Positions 43,996 to 52,030 of a stretch of DNA of 64,000 nucleotides are shown one piece after another (position 1 is the stretch's first letter; each line of letters starts with the position of its first letter). Below the pieces are notes generated by a model. That model saw only the letters and a list, made by a program, of their open reading frames with translations, was not told where the DNA came from and did no database searches. The translations under genes and the position numbers were made by a program. Source of the stretch: Microseira sp041929235 (GTDB taxonomy: Bacteria; Cyanobacteriota; Cyanobacteriia; Cyanobacteriales; Aerosakkonemataceae); contig NZ_JBHFNP010000041.1 in assembly GCF_041929235.1 (NCBI RefSeq), positions 1 to 64,000 on the forward strand, written 5' to 3'.

Positions 43996-44526
43996 TTATC
44001 TGATAATCTCCATTTTACTGATAATGGTTTCTTGCCTAGTTTTGCCGCATGGTTCGGCACTTTGGCAATCATTAAGGTTAGCTAATTCATAGCTTAAACG
44101 GACTTTTTTATTTAAAAAATTTTTTTCCTCGTCACAGATATCAAAAGCTGCATACATACTTACGTGAGTTTCACCATTTTCATCCACTAAGTCTACATAG
44201 CAGCTAATATCGCCTTGTTGGATCCTTTTGACTGTACCAACTTCCAGTTTTCCGGAGCTAGTTTGCTTGCTAGAATTAGTCTTATATTTGCTGCTACTTT
44301 CAGCAGAATTAGCTGAATTAGCCTTAACTTTGGCTTGGCTTTGAGAATTAATATTCTTGTTATCCTTCACTTCAGCTTGGTCTGGTCGAGAATTAGCGGA
44401 TTCAGTGTTAGCTGCAACAGTGGTATCTATTTTAGTATCCTTAGCCCTATTACTCTGTGGCTGATTACAACTTATCATCCCGATGGATAAAATAGCGAGC
44501 GCAGTTGTATAAATTAACTTTTTCAT
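43996..44526 (-). CDS. Putative lipoprotein
   Basis: The ATG at 44526 gives MKKLIYTTALAILSIGMISC, a lipoprotein signal ending in a lipobox-like GMISC; AGGGG lies upstream. A longer frame from 44550 is less likely. After the lipidated cysteine comes a 90-residue Ser/Asn/Lys/Asp-rich linker, then a small domain (about 105-176): GTVKRIQQGDISCYVDLVDE, NGETHVSMYAAFDICDEE, KKVRLSYELANLNDC. The domain looks like a beta-barrel that could bind a ligand. No family is recognised. Confidence 0.7.
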   Translation of the reverse strand: MKKLIYTTALAILSIGMISCNQPQSNRAKDTKIDTTVAANTESANSRPDQAEVKDNKNINSQSQAKVKANSANSAESSSKYKTNSSKQTSSGKLEVGTVKRIQQGDISCYVDLVDENGETHVSMYAAFDICDEEKNFLNKKVRLSYELANLNDCQSAEPCGKTRQETIISKMEIIR

Positions 44527-44576
44527 TATTCCCCTGTGTGCTTGAGTCATATCACTTCCGTTGGCATGGGAATTAT

Positions 44577-44632
44577 TTTGTTTGGTTTAGCCAAGCGGTT
44601 GTTTGATATTACCATAACTGCTGCCGATGGTC
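44577..44632 (+). pseudogene. 56-bp duplicated fragment of the oligopeptidase gene
   Basis: The sequence TTTGGTTTAGCCAAGCGGTT continuing to CATAACTGCTGCCGATGGTC matches 46092-46147 inside the downstream M3 peptidase gene, with a few changes. It translates as FGLAKRLFDITITAADG against FGLAKRLFGVTITAADG. It is a partial duplication 1.5 kb upstream of its source. Confidence 0.85.
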
Positions 44633-44759
44633 GTGGGCTGCGATCGCACTCACAATTCCCCTCTGCAAACCTCTACCATAATAAATATTATTACCATAAC
44701 AACTCCCAACCTGGACTGAATGCACCAGTATCATTCATTACCCGCTAGCCAATTGAACC

Positions 44760-44930
44760 CCGATTTCCAGGCAACAGCCACTCTGGCTAAAGTCCTCTAG
44801 GATAGGAGTAGCCGCATTGAGTCCGGTAAGGCTGGGATATAGCTCAGCCTTAGGTTCCGGGCGACTTTTGCGTCTCGACAGTTGCTACCTCTCCCGCAAC
44901 CTAAGTGGAAGGGATAAGCTGGGAGAATTC
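44760..44930 (+). ncRNA. Candidate structured RNA or leader upstream of the oligopeptidase
   Basis: The segment contains consecutive stems: GGCTGGG with CTCAGCC around ATATAG (about 44849-44868), and CCTTAGGTT with AACCTAAG (about 44867-44908). Other GC-rich pairings are possible. It ends about 40 bases before the oligopeptidase start. I could not match it to tRNA, 6S RNA, RNase P RNA or a known riboswitch. An unrelated structured repeat is equally possible. Confidence 0.35.
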
Positions 44931-44967
44931 ACTGACAATTAACGTTCAACTGGTATAAAAACCACCC

Positions 44968-47067
44968 ATGATTGCAACTACCAGCGTTACCGATAACCTG
45001 TTATTAAGAGGCAAAGGGTTGCCCCCGTTTGATGCCATTAAGCCTGAGCATGTGGTACCTGCAATAACCCAGCTACTGGCTGAACTAGATGAGGAGCTTG
45101 CCAGATTGGAGGCTAGCGTAACACCCACTTGGAACGGCTTGGTTGAACCTTTAGATAGATTGACAGAGCGCTTAAATTGGAGTTGGGGTGTAGTAAATCA
45201 TTTGATGGGTGTGAAAAATAGCCCCGAACTGCGCGCCGCCCAGGAAACGGTACAGCCTCTAGTTGTACAATTTTGGAACAAGCTCAGCCAAAGCAAACCG
45301 ATCTACGAGGCGTTTAAGGCACTGCGGGCGGGGGATACTTGGAAAAGTTTAGAGTCGGCACAAAAGCGCATTGTAGAAGCGGCAATCCGAGATGCGGAAC
45401 TATCGGGGGTAGGATTTGAAGGAGAAAAGCGATACCAATTCAACAAAATCAAACTCGAACTGGCAGAACTTTCTACCAAATTCTCGAACCACGTCCTAGA
45501 CGCGACTAAAGCTTTTAGCCTTACCTTAACCAGCTTTGACGAAGTTGACGGTTTACCGCGAAGCTTACTCAGTTTAGCCGCCGCTTCTGCCCGCGCCGCC
45601 AAAGAAGAAAACGCCACCCCGGAAAATGGACCCTGGCGCATCACTCTGGACTTCCCCAGTTACTTCCCCTTCATGCAGCACAGCACTAGACGCGACTTGC
45701 GGGAAAAACTCTACAAAGCTTATATCAGTCGCGCTTCTAGTGGGGAGTTAGATAATAATCCGTTGGTTGAACGCATATTAGAACTGCGTCAAAAACAGGC
45801 GCAGCTACTCGGCTTTAACAGCTATGCCGAATTAAGTTTAGCCAGTAAAATGGCTCCCAGCGTCGATGCAGTAGAAGCGCTGCTAGAAGAACTGCGCCGC
45901 GTTAGTTACGATGCAGCTTTGAAGGAATTGGAAGAACTCAAAGCTTTTGCAGCATCGAAAGGTGCAGAGTCAGCTATGGACTTGAAACACTGGGATATCC
46001 CATTTTGGTCGGAAAGGCAGCGGGAAGAAAAATTTGCCTTTAGTGCGGAAGAGTTGCGCCCTTATTTCCCGTTACCGCAAGTGCTAGATGGTTTGTTTGG
46101 TTTAGCCAAGCGGTTGTTCGGAGTCACCATAACTGCTGCCGATGGTCAAGCACCACTATGGCACGAGGATGTACGATATTTCCAAATTGCGGATGAAACG
46201 GGGAATCGGATCGCTTACTTCTATTTAGATCCATACAGTCGTCCAGCGGAAAAGCGGGGCGGTGCTTGGATGGATGAGTGCATTGTGCGCGCCAAAATTA
46301 TCGAAGCGGGGACGCCCAAAACCAGGTTACCTGTGGCGTATTTGGTTTGCAATCAAAGTCCCCCAGTCGATGGTAAACCCAGCTTGATGACCTTTGGCGA
46401 AGTGGAAACCTTGTTCCACGAATTTGGACACGGTTTGCAACACATGCTGACAAAGGTAGATTATCCCAAAGCAGCGGGTATCAATAACGTTGAATGGGAT
46501 GCGGTAGAACTGCCCAGTCAGTTTATGGAAAACTGGTGTTACGAACGACCCACTTTGATGGGAATGGCGAAACATTACGAAACAGGGGAACCGCTACCAG
46601 AGCATTATTACCAAAAACTATTGGCTGCGCGCACTTATATGAGTGGTAGTGTGATGCTGCGCCAGTTGCACTTTAGCTTGGTGGACTTAGAATTGCACCA
46701 CCGCTATCAACCTGGTGGCGAGGAAACCGCAGCCGATGTGCGTCGCCGCGTCGCCAAAACCACCACGATTTTGCCACCCCTACCCGAAGATGGCTTTTTA
46801 TGCAGCTTCGGGCATATCTTCGCTGGCGGTTATGCGGCGGGTTATTACAGCTATAAATGGGCTGAAGTATTGAGTGCGGATGCGTTTGCGGCGTTTGAAG
46901 AAGCTGGTTTGGACCGGGAAGAAGCTATCGCTACCACCGGATCGCGCTTCCGCAATACCGTCCTCGCTTTAGGCGGAAGTTTACACCCGATGGAAGTCTT
47001 TAAAGCCTTCCGAGGACGCGAACCTTCTGTTACACCCTTACTCAGACACAGCGGTTTAGCGGCTTAA
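44968..47067 (+). CDS. prlC: Oligopeptidase A-like M3 metallopeptidase
   Basis: M3 oligopeptidases degrade short peptides, including cleaved signal peptides, in the cytosol. The 699-residue length is standard. The zinc site is intact: ETLFHEFGHGLQHML supplies HExxH, and the downstream glutamate is in NNVEWDAVELPSQFMENW. Family segments DLKHWDIPFW, YFQIADETGNRIAYFYLD and GYAAGYYSYKWAEVLSADAF are all present. There is no signal peptide. A possibly structured segment lies upstream and a very long hairpin downstream. Confidence 0.95.
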   Translation: MIATTSVTDNLLLRGKGLPPFDAIKPEHVVPAITQLLAELDEELARLEASVTPTWNGLVEPLDRLTERLNWSWGVVNHLMGVKNSPELRAAQETVQPLVVQFWNKLSQSKPIYEAFKALRAGDTWKSLESAQKRIVEAAIRDAELSGVGFEGEKRYQFNKIKLELAELSTKFSNHVLDATKAFSLTLTSFDEVDGLPRSLLSLAAASARAAKEENATPENGPWRITLDFPSYFPFMQHSTRRDLREKLYKAYISRASSGELDNNPLVERILELRQKQAQLLGFNSYAELSLASKMAPSVDAVEALLEELRRVSYDAALKELEELKAFAASKGAESAMDLKHWDIPFWSERQREEKFAFSAEELRPYFPLPQVLDGLFGLAKRLFGVTITAADGQAPLWHEDVRYFQIADETGNRIAYFYLDPYSRPAEKRGGAWMDECIVRAKIIEAGTPKTRLPVAYLVCNQSPPVDGKPSLMTFGEVETLFHEFGHGLQHMLTKVDYPKAAGINNVEWDAVELPSQFMENWCYERPTLMGMAKHYETGEPLPEHYYQKLLAARTYMSGSVMLRQLHFSLVDLELHHRYQPGGEETAADVRRRVAKTTTILPPLPEDGFLCSFGHIFAGGYAAGYYSYKWAEVLSADAFAAFEEAGLDREEAIATTGSRFRNTVLALGGSLHPMEVFKAFRGREPSVTPLLRHSGLAA

Positions 47068-47636
47068 TTAAAGGATAGTCGCCAAAAAGCGCGATACCCT
47101 TAAGCGTATCGCTATACAAACAAAGCAAGGCGTAGCGGGCTGAAATTCTTGCAGCCCGCTACGCCTTGCTTTGTTTGTGTAGCCCCATGCTAAAGCATGG
47201 GGGCGGTTCAGAAAATTGCTGCATTTGAGTTTATATAAATAAGAAAAGATATTTTCAAGCATTACGAATCACACATAAATTGTTACATTAATCCTTCGCG
47301 TCATCCTCAAAAAAAGGCGAAATTAAGGCTAAAAATCCCTATCCTGCCCTTACCCTAGCAGCCGCATCAGAAACAGAAGAGTTCCCTGTTTTGTACAATT
47401 TTTTACATTTTGATGATAAGGCAGGCACGGCGATCGTGCTATGCTGTTTAACGCAAGCAGATGGGCAAAACACTGCAAAACGATTCAGAAAATTTTGAGC
47501 GCAATTGAAGGGAACCAGATTTTAGCATCGGCATTAGTTTGCTCGTCTGCAAGTAAGTTTTAGAGTGCTGCGGGAGTGACATCCAGGGAGTGTTGCGATC
47601 GCACAGATTTTTGTCACCCCGATAACGGAGGAAATC
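47068..47636. other. Gap between prlC and the phytochrome gene
   Basis: It holds the 27-bp-stem hairpin (47115-47177) and then about 400 bases of upstream sequence for the phytochrome operon. A GGAGGAAATC ribosome site precedes the ATG. No gene is seen. Confidence 0.6.
47115..47177. repeat. Perfect 27-bp inverted repeat hairpin
   Basis: ACAAACAAAGCAAGGCGTAG continuing to GCGGGCTG (47115-47141) is the exact reverse complement of 47151-47177, with a 9-base loop. It lies 47 bases after the oligopeptidase stop and could end transcription from both sides. Confidence 0.95.
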
Positions 47637-49958
47637 ATGATAGACATAGACATACAAGGACAAGATATTAATTTGGCTAGCTTGGAACAAGAAGCAATGC
47701 AGCTAGCCACTCAGCTATCGGGGCAAATTCAGCCTCACGGGGTTTTGTTCGTATTAGAAGAACCAGAATTAAAAATATTACAAACGAGCAGCAATACCTA
47801 CTCTATTTTTGGCATATCGCCCCCAGAAATGCTGCAAAAAACTCTAGAAGAAATCCTAGATCCCTACCAAGTAGAGAGAATTAAAGCCGGGTTAACCGAC
47901 GAAAATTTTGATTACATCAATCCCACCAAAGTTTGGGCGCGCACCAAGGGCGATAATTATCTAGTCTTTGATGCACTGTTTCATCGCAACAAAGATGGGT
48001 TCCTGATTTTAGAATTAGAGCCAACATTCTCACAAGAAAGCATTCCGTTTCTCAGTTTTTATCATTTAGCGAGGGCATCGATTAACCAATTAGAAAAAAC
48101 AGCGAATCTGCGGGATTTTTGTCAAATTATTGTCCAGGAAGTCCGAAAAGTCACTGGGTTCGACCGGGTGATGCTGTATAAATTTGATGACGATGGACAT
48201 GGAGCCGTCATCGCCGAAGAAAAATTAGAGACTATGGAATCTTACCTGGGTTTGCACTATCCAGAGTCAGATATTCCTAAACCAGCCAGAACATTTTTTA
48301 CCTCAAATTGGATCAGATTAATCCCCGATACCAAAGCGCAACCCGTCGGACTTTTTCCCGCTGAGAATCCCATCAGCGAACAACGGCTCGATTTAACATT
48401 GTCTCTGCTCAGAAGTGCGGCTGACTGCCATATGGAATACCTGCACAATATGGGAGTTGGAGCGAGTCTGACGATTTCTTTAATGAAAGACCAAAAACTC
48501 TGGGGACTGATTGCTTGTCACCATCAGACGCCCAAACACGTGTCTTACGAATTGCGGAAAGCTTGCGAATTCTTGGGGCGAGTAGTATTTTCGGAAATCT
48601 CGGCAAAAGAAGAAACCGAAGATTACGACTATCGGATGAAATTAAACTACGTTCAATCAGCTTTGATTGAATACATGTCCCAAGAAGAAAACTTTGTTGA
48701 TGGGTTGCTCAAACACCAGCCGAATCTGCTCGACTTAGCGAACGCTACTGGAGCCGCCGTCTGTTTTGGCAACTATTTTACCACCATCGGCGAAACTCCC
48801 AAAGAAGAAGATTTGAATTTCTTAGTCCAATGGCTCAAGAATAACGTTCAAGAAGAAGTCTTCTACACCGATTCTTTGCCGAGGATTTATCCCGATGCGG
48901 AGAAGTATAAAAACGTCGCCAGCGGTTTGCTAGCAATTCCTATCTCCAAGAAAAACTACGTGTTGTGGTTCCGACCAGAAGTAATTAAAACGGTCAATTG
49001 GGGAGGCAACCCGAATCAGGCTTATGAATTAAATCGCGCCGAGGGGAATTTGCGCCTGTGTCCGCGTAAATCATTTGAATTGTGGAAAGAAACCGTTCGA
49101 TTAACATCGCTGCCCTGGAAACAGGTGGAAGTTAAAACTGCACTGGAATTGAGAAAGGCAATTATTAACATCGTGCTGCGTCAAGCAGATGAGCTGGCTC
49201 AATTAGCGCAAGATTTAGAACGGTCTAATGCGGAACTGAAAAAGTTTGCTTATGTAGCATCCCATGACTTGCAAGAACCGCTCAATCAAGTAGCGAATTA
49301 CGTGCAACTGTTAGAGATGCGCTATTGCGACCAACTCGACGAAGATGCTAAAGAATTTATTAGCTTTACCGTTGAAGGAGTCAGCTTGATGCAAACTTTG
49401 ATTGATGACGTGCTGGCTTATTCAAAAGTAGATATTCAAGGCAGCGAATTTAAGCTGACTGATGTGGAAAAATCCTTGGATAAAGCGCTGAGCAATCTGC
49501 GGCGACGCATCGGTGAAAGTCAAGCGGTTATTACCCACGACCCCATGCCAACGGTGATGGCGGATAGCACTCAAATGATGCAGCTATTCCAAAATCTGAT
49601 CGGGAATGCTATCAAGTTCCGCAGCGAAGAAACCCCTGTAATTCACTTAGGAGCAACTCGTTTAGAAGATGCGTGGTTATTTTCAGTCAAGGATAACGGG
49701 ATTGGGATTGAACCGCAATTTTCCGAGCGCATTTTTGTGATTTTTCAACGCCTGCACGCGCGGGATGAATACCCAGGTACGGGGATGGGATTAGCGATTT
49801 GTAAAAAGATTGTGGAATGTCACCGAGGTCGGATCTGGGTTGAGTCAGAATTAGGAAAAGGTGCGACTTTTTATTTTACAATTCCAGTCGGAGGACGCGA
49901 GCGTCAGCACCCCCGGCTGAAGCGTGGGGGATTCGTGCCTCCAGTTTCAGGTAGCTGA
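47637..49958 (+). CDS. Cph1-type phytochrome histidine kinase
   Basis: Red/far-red photoreceptor kinase. Order: PAS (about 20-130), GAF (140-320) with YPESDIPKPAR and the bilin-attachment Cys264 in RSAADCHMEYLHNMGVGASL, PHY (330-510, with WFRPEVIKTVNWGGNP), HisKA with His543 (VASHDLQEPLNQ), and HATPase (DNGIGIEPQF, GTGMGLAICKKIVE). The Cys in GAF and lack of an N-terminal one indicate a phycocyanobilin type. The last ~20 residues (RERQHPRLKRGGFVPPVSGS) are read out of an inserted IscB element. The original end was probably PVGGLW with a TGA overlapping the regulator start. Confidence 0.95.
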   Translation: MIDIDIQGQDINLASLEQEAMQLATQLSGQIQPHGVLFVLEEPELKILQTSSNTYSIFGISPPEMLQKTLEEILDPYQVERIKAGLTDENFDYINPTKVWARTKGDNYLVFDALFHRNKDGFLILELEPTFSQESIPFLSFYHLARASINQLEKTANLRDFCQIIVQEVRKVTGFDRVMLYKFDDDGHGAVIAEEKLETMESYLGLHYPESDIPKPARTFFTSNWIRLIPDTKAQPVGLFPAENPISEQRLDLTLSLLRSAADCHMEYLHNMGVGASLTISLMKDQKLWGLIACHHQTPKHVSYELRKACEFLGRVVFSEISAKEETEDYDYRMKLNYVQSALIEYMSQEENFVDGLLKHQPNLLDLANATGAAVCFGNYFTTIGETPKEEDLNFLVQWLKNNVQEEVFYTDSLPRIYPDAEKYKNVASGLLAIPISKKNYVLWFRPEVIKTVNWGGNPNQAYELNRAEGNLRLCPRKSFELWKETVRLTSLPWKQVEVKTALELRKAIINIVLRQADELAQLAQDLERSNAELKKFAYVASHDLQEPLNQVANYVQLLEMRYCDQLDEDAKEFISFTVEGVSLMQTLIDDVLAYSKVDIQGSEFKLTDVEKSLDKALSNLRRRIGESQAVITHDPMPTVMADSTQMMQLFQNLIGNAIKFRSEETPVIHLGATRLEDAWLFSVKDNGIGIEPQFSERIFVIFQRLHARDEYPGTGMGLAICKKIVECHRGRIWVESELGKGATFYFTIPVGGRERQHPRLKRGGFVPPVSGS

Positions 49959-50147
49959 CCAGCCTTAGCCATATGGCTACGTTCAGAGTAAGAGTTTAAG
50001 TTCCTACCTTGGGTTGCGTAGCTAGACCTGAGCTTCTAGAACCAAAACGTTAAACATCTCTAAGGGGTTAAGGAAGTGCGTTTTGGAAAGTACCGACTCT
50101 GAACATTGGCGAAGCTAACGTTACGAGAAATCAGAAGAGACGCAACA
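49895..50147 (+). ncRNA. Probable IscB omega RNA
   Basis: The 250 bases just upstream of iscB are non-coding and strongly structured: CACCCCCGGCTGAAGCGTGG with pairing GGGGG nearby, AGCCTTAGCCATATGGCT, and TTGCGTAGC followed by AAGTGCGTTTTGGAAAG. IscB omega RNAs are encoded exactly here, directly 5' of the gene, with the guide at their 5' end reading outside the element, in this case the 3' end of the phytochrome gene. Structure inferred by eye only. Confidence 0.7.
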
Positions 50148-51422
50148 ATGTCTAACCTTGTTTTAGTTCTAGATACCAACCGTAAACCACTCAACCCGTG
50201 TAGACCAGGAGTTGCTAGAAGTTTACTCAGATTGGGGAAAGCAAAAGTCTTTCGACGGTTTCCCTTCACAATTGTTTTGAATAAAGCTGTTGATGATAAC
50301 CCTCAGCCAATACAACTGAAACTAGACCCCGGTTCAAAAACCACAGGGATAGCCTTACTTCAAGGAAATCAAGTTGTTTGGGGGGCAGAACTTACCCATC
50401 GTGGACAACAGATTAAAGATGCTCTTGAGTTACGTAGAGCATTAAGAAGAGGAAGGAGAAACCGTAAGACTCGCTATCGTCAGCCTCGATTTTTAAACCG
50501 TACTCGTCCTGATGGTTGGTTAGCTCCCAGTCTTCAACATCGAATTGAAACAATTTTTACTTGGGTTAATCGGTTACGCAGATATGCCCCAATTACAGGT
50601 ATATCTCAAGAAGTTGTCCGATTTGATTTACAGCAAATAGACAATCCTGAAATAGCACAAATTGAGTACCAGCAAGGTACATTGTTTGGCTGCGAGATTA
50701 GAGAGTATTTGTTAGCTAAATGGGAACAAAAATGTGCTTACTGTAGTATTCAAAATGTGCCGCTACAAATTGAGCATATTCAACCCAAAGCTAAGGGAGG
50801 AACTAATAGAATTTCTAACCTTTGCCTAGCTTGTGAACCTTGCAACATCAAAAAAGGAACTCAGAATATTGAGGTTTTCTTGAAAAACAAACCTGATGTC
50901 TTAAAGAGAGTTTTAGCACAAGTAAAGCGTCCATCAAAGGACGCAGCAGCAATCAATTCAACCAGATGGGCATTGTTAAAGCGATTAAAACAAACAGATT
51001 TACCTATTGAGACAGGGAGTGGAGGACAAACCAAGTACAATCGATGTCGTTTGGAGTTAGCTAAAACTCATTGGATAGATGCAGCTTGTGTGGGTAAAGT
51101 TGAGCAATTGGAGATTCTGGCTAAACAACCACTGTTAATCAAATCTACGGGTCATGGAACTCGTCAAATGTGCGGTACTGATAAATACGGATTTCCCACT
51201 CGACATCGCTCTAGAACCCAAATCCATAAAGGATTTCAAACGGGTGACATTGTTAAAGCAGTTGTCAGTTGCGGCAAGAAAATTGGCATTTACATTGGTC
51301 GAGTTCTTTGTAGAGCAACTGGCAGTTTTGATATTGTAACTAAGGATGGAAGAATATCAGGCATCAGTTATAGATATTGCTTTAAAGTTCATCAAAAGGA
51401 TGGTTACAGCTATGCATTCTAG
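50148..51422 (+). CDS. iscB: IscB, RNA-guided HNH/RuvC nuclease
   Basis: IscB is the transposon-encoded ancestor of Cas9. The 424-residue protein from ATG 50148 has the N-terminal PLMP-like region (VLDTNRKPLNPCRPGVARSL). RuvC-I is at D60 (LDPGSKTTGIALLQ). The arginine-rich bridge helix follows (97-112, RRALRRGRRNRKTRYR). RuvC-II is at E155 (SQEVVRFD). The HNH domain has CAYC (196-199), EH 209-210, and CLACEPCN. RuvC-III follows (THWIDAACV, 307-315), and a C-terminal target-interaction domain (GTRQMCGTDKYGFP). All catalytic residues that I can identify are intact, so it may be active. Confidence 0.95.
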   Translation: MSNLVLVLDTNRKPLNPCRPGVARSLLRLGKAKVFRRFPFTIVLNKAVDDNPQPIQLKLDPGSKTTGIALLQGNQVVWGAELTHRGQQIKDALELRRALRRGRRNRKTRYRQPRFLNRTRPDGWLAPSLQHRIETIFTWVNRLRRYAPITGISQEVVRFDLQQIDNPEIAQIEYQQGTLFGCEIREYLLAKWEQKCAYCSIQNVPLQIEHIQPKAKGGTNRISNLCLACEPCNIKKGTQNIEVFLKNKPDVLKRVLAQVKRPSKDAAAINSTRWALLKRLKQTDLPIETGSGGQTKYNRCRLELAKTHWIDAACVGKVEQLEILAKQPLLIKSTGHGTRQMCGTDKYGFPTRHRSRTQIHKGFQTGDIVKAVVSCGKKIGIYIGRVLCRATGSFDIVTKDGRISGISYRYCFKVHQKDGYSYAF

Positions 51423-51503
51423 GAAGAAAACGGCAAATGTATTCGCCGCGTCGTCTTTCCTCTCCCGTCTTAAGCGCAGGAAATTCGAGACTCCCGGAGG
51501 TTT

Positions 51504-51956
51504 ATGGTGAGCGTAGAAGCAACCGAAAGACCCAAAATCATCTTTTTGGTGGAGGACAATAAAGCGGATATTCGTTTAATACAAGAGGCATTGAAAGATA
51601 GTTCGGTGTCTCATCAGGTGGTGGCGGTGAGGAATGGGATTGACGCGATCGCATATCTCCGCCGCGAAGGGGAGTATACTGAAGCATTGCGTCCTGACCT
51701 GATTCTGCTAGATTTAAACTTGCCCAAAAAAGATGGTCGAGAAGTGCTAGCAGAAATTAAAGCCGACCCTGACTTGAAACGCATTCCGGTCGTCGTGCTG
51801 ACAACTTCTAGAAATGAGGAGGATATTCACCACAGCTACGAATTGCACGTCAATTGCTACATCACCAAATCCCGCAATCTCAACGAACTATTCAAAATCG
51901 TGAAGGGGATTGAAGATTTCTGGTTAGCAACAGTTACCTTACCATCGGAGTCATAG
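51504..51956 (+). CDS. Rcp1-like response regulator
   Basis: The 150-residue single-domain receiver has FLVEDNKADIRLIQEAL, phospho-acceptor Asp70 (DLILLDLNLPKKDG), VVLTTSRNEEDI and lysine in CYITKSRN. It matches Rcp1, the partner of phytochrome Cph1, including the long alpha-4/beta-5 region. It receives the phosphate from the upstream phytochrome kinase. GGAGG lies 4-8 bases before the ATG. The original gene pair overlapped by a few bases but is now split by the IscB element, so expression may depend on readthrough or on an element promoter. Confidence 0.93.
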   Translation: MVSVEATERPKIIFLVEDNKADIRLIQEALKDSSVSHQVVAVRNGIDAIAYLRREGEYTEALRPDLILLDLNLPKKDGREVLAEIKADPDLKRIPVVVLTTSRNEEDIHHSYELHVNCYITKSRNLNELFKIVKGIEDFWLATVTLPSES

Positions 51957-52030
51957 GATTTTGGATTGTAATTTTAAATTTTAGATTGGGCAGACTATCA
52001 AAGGAGGAGAAAGGGAAGAACCAAAAGAAT

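Larger units (their letters stand above)
44527..44967. other. Gap with a gene fragment and a structured segment
   Basis: It holds a duplicated oligopeptidase fragment (44577-44632) and a fold-prone segment (44760-44930). No protein-coding gene is evident. Confidence 0.5.
49895..51500 (+). mobile_element. IscB element inserted between phytochrome kinase and regulator
   Basis: CGGAGG occurs at both borders (49889-49894 and 51495-51500). Removing the DNA between them joins ...CCAGTCGGAGG to TTTATGGTGAGC and restores a stop (TGA) overlapping the regulator start ATG. No transposase is present, so the element would need TnpA in trans. The 3' part (51425-51500) holds a CGCCGCG-containing segment and CTCCCGTCTTAAGCGCAGG, a likely right end. 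Confidence 0.8.

Noticed and set aside
44845..44925. tRNA-like string GGGATATAGCTCAGC
   Set aside because: The D-arm GG pair, anticodon stem and T-loop are absent, so it is not a tRNA.
44951..51422. IscB considered as a Cas9 or group II intron HNH protein
   Set aside because: Length 424, split RuvC with HNH insertion, upstream structured RNA and no repeats or reverse transcriptase fit IscB, not Cas9 or an intron protein.
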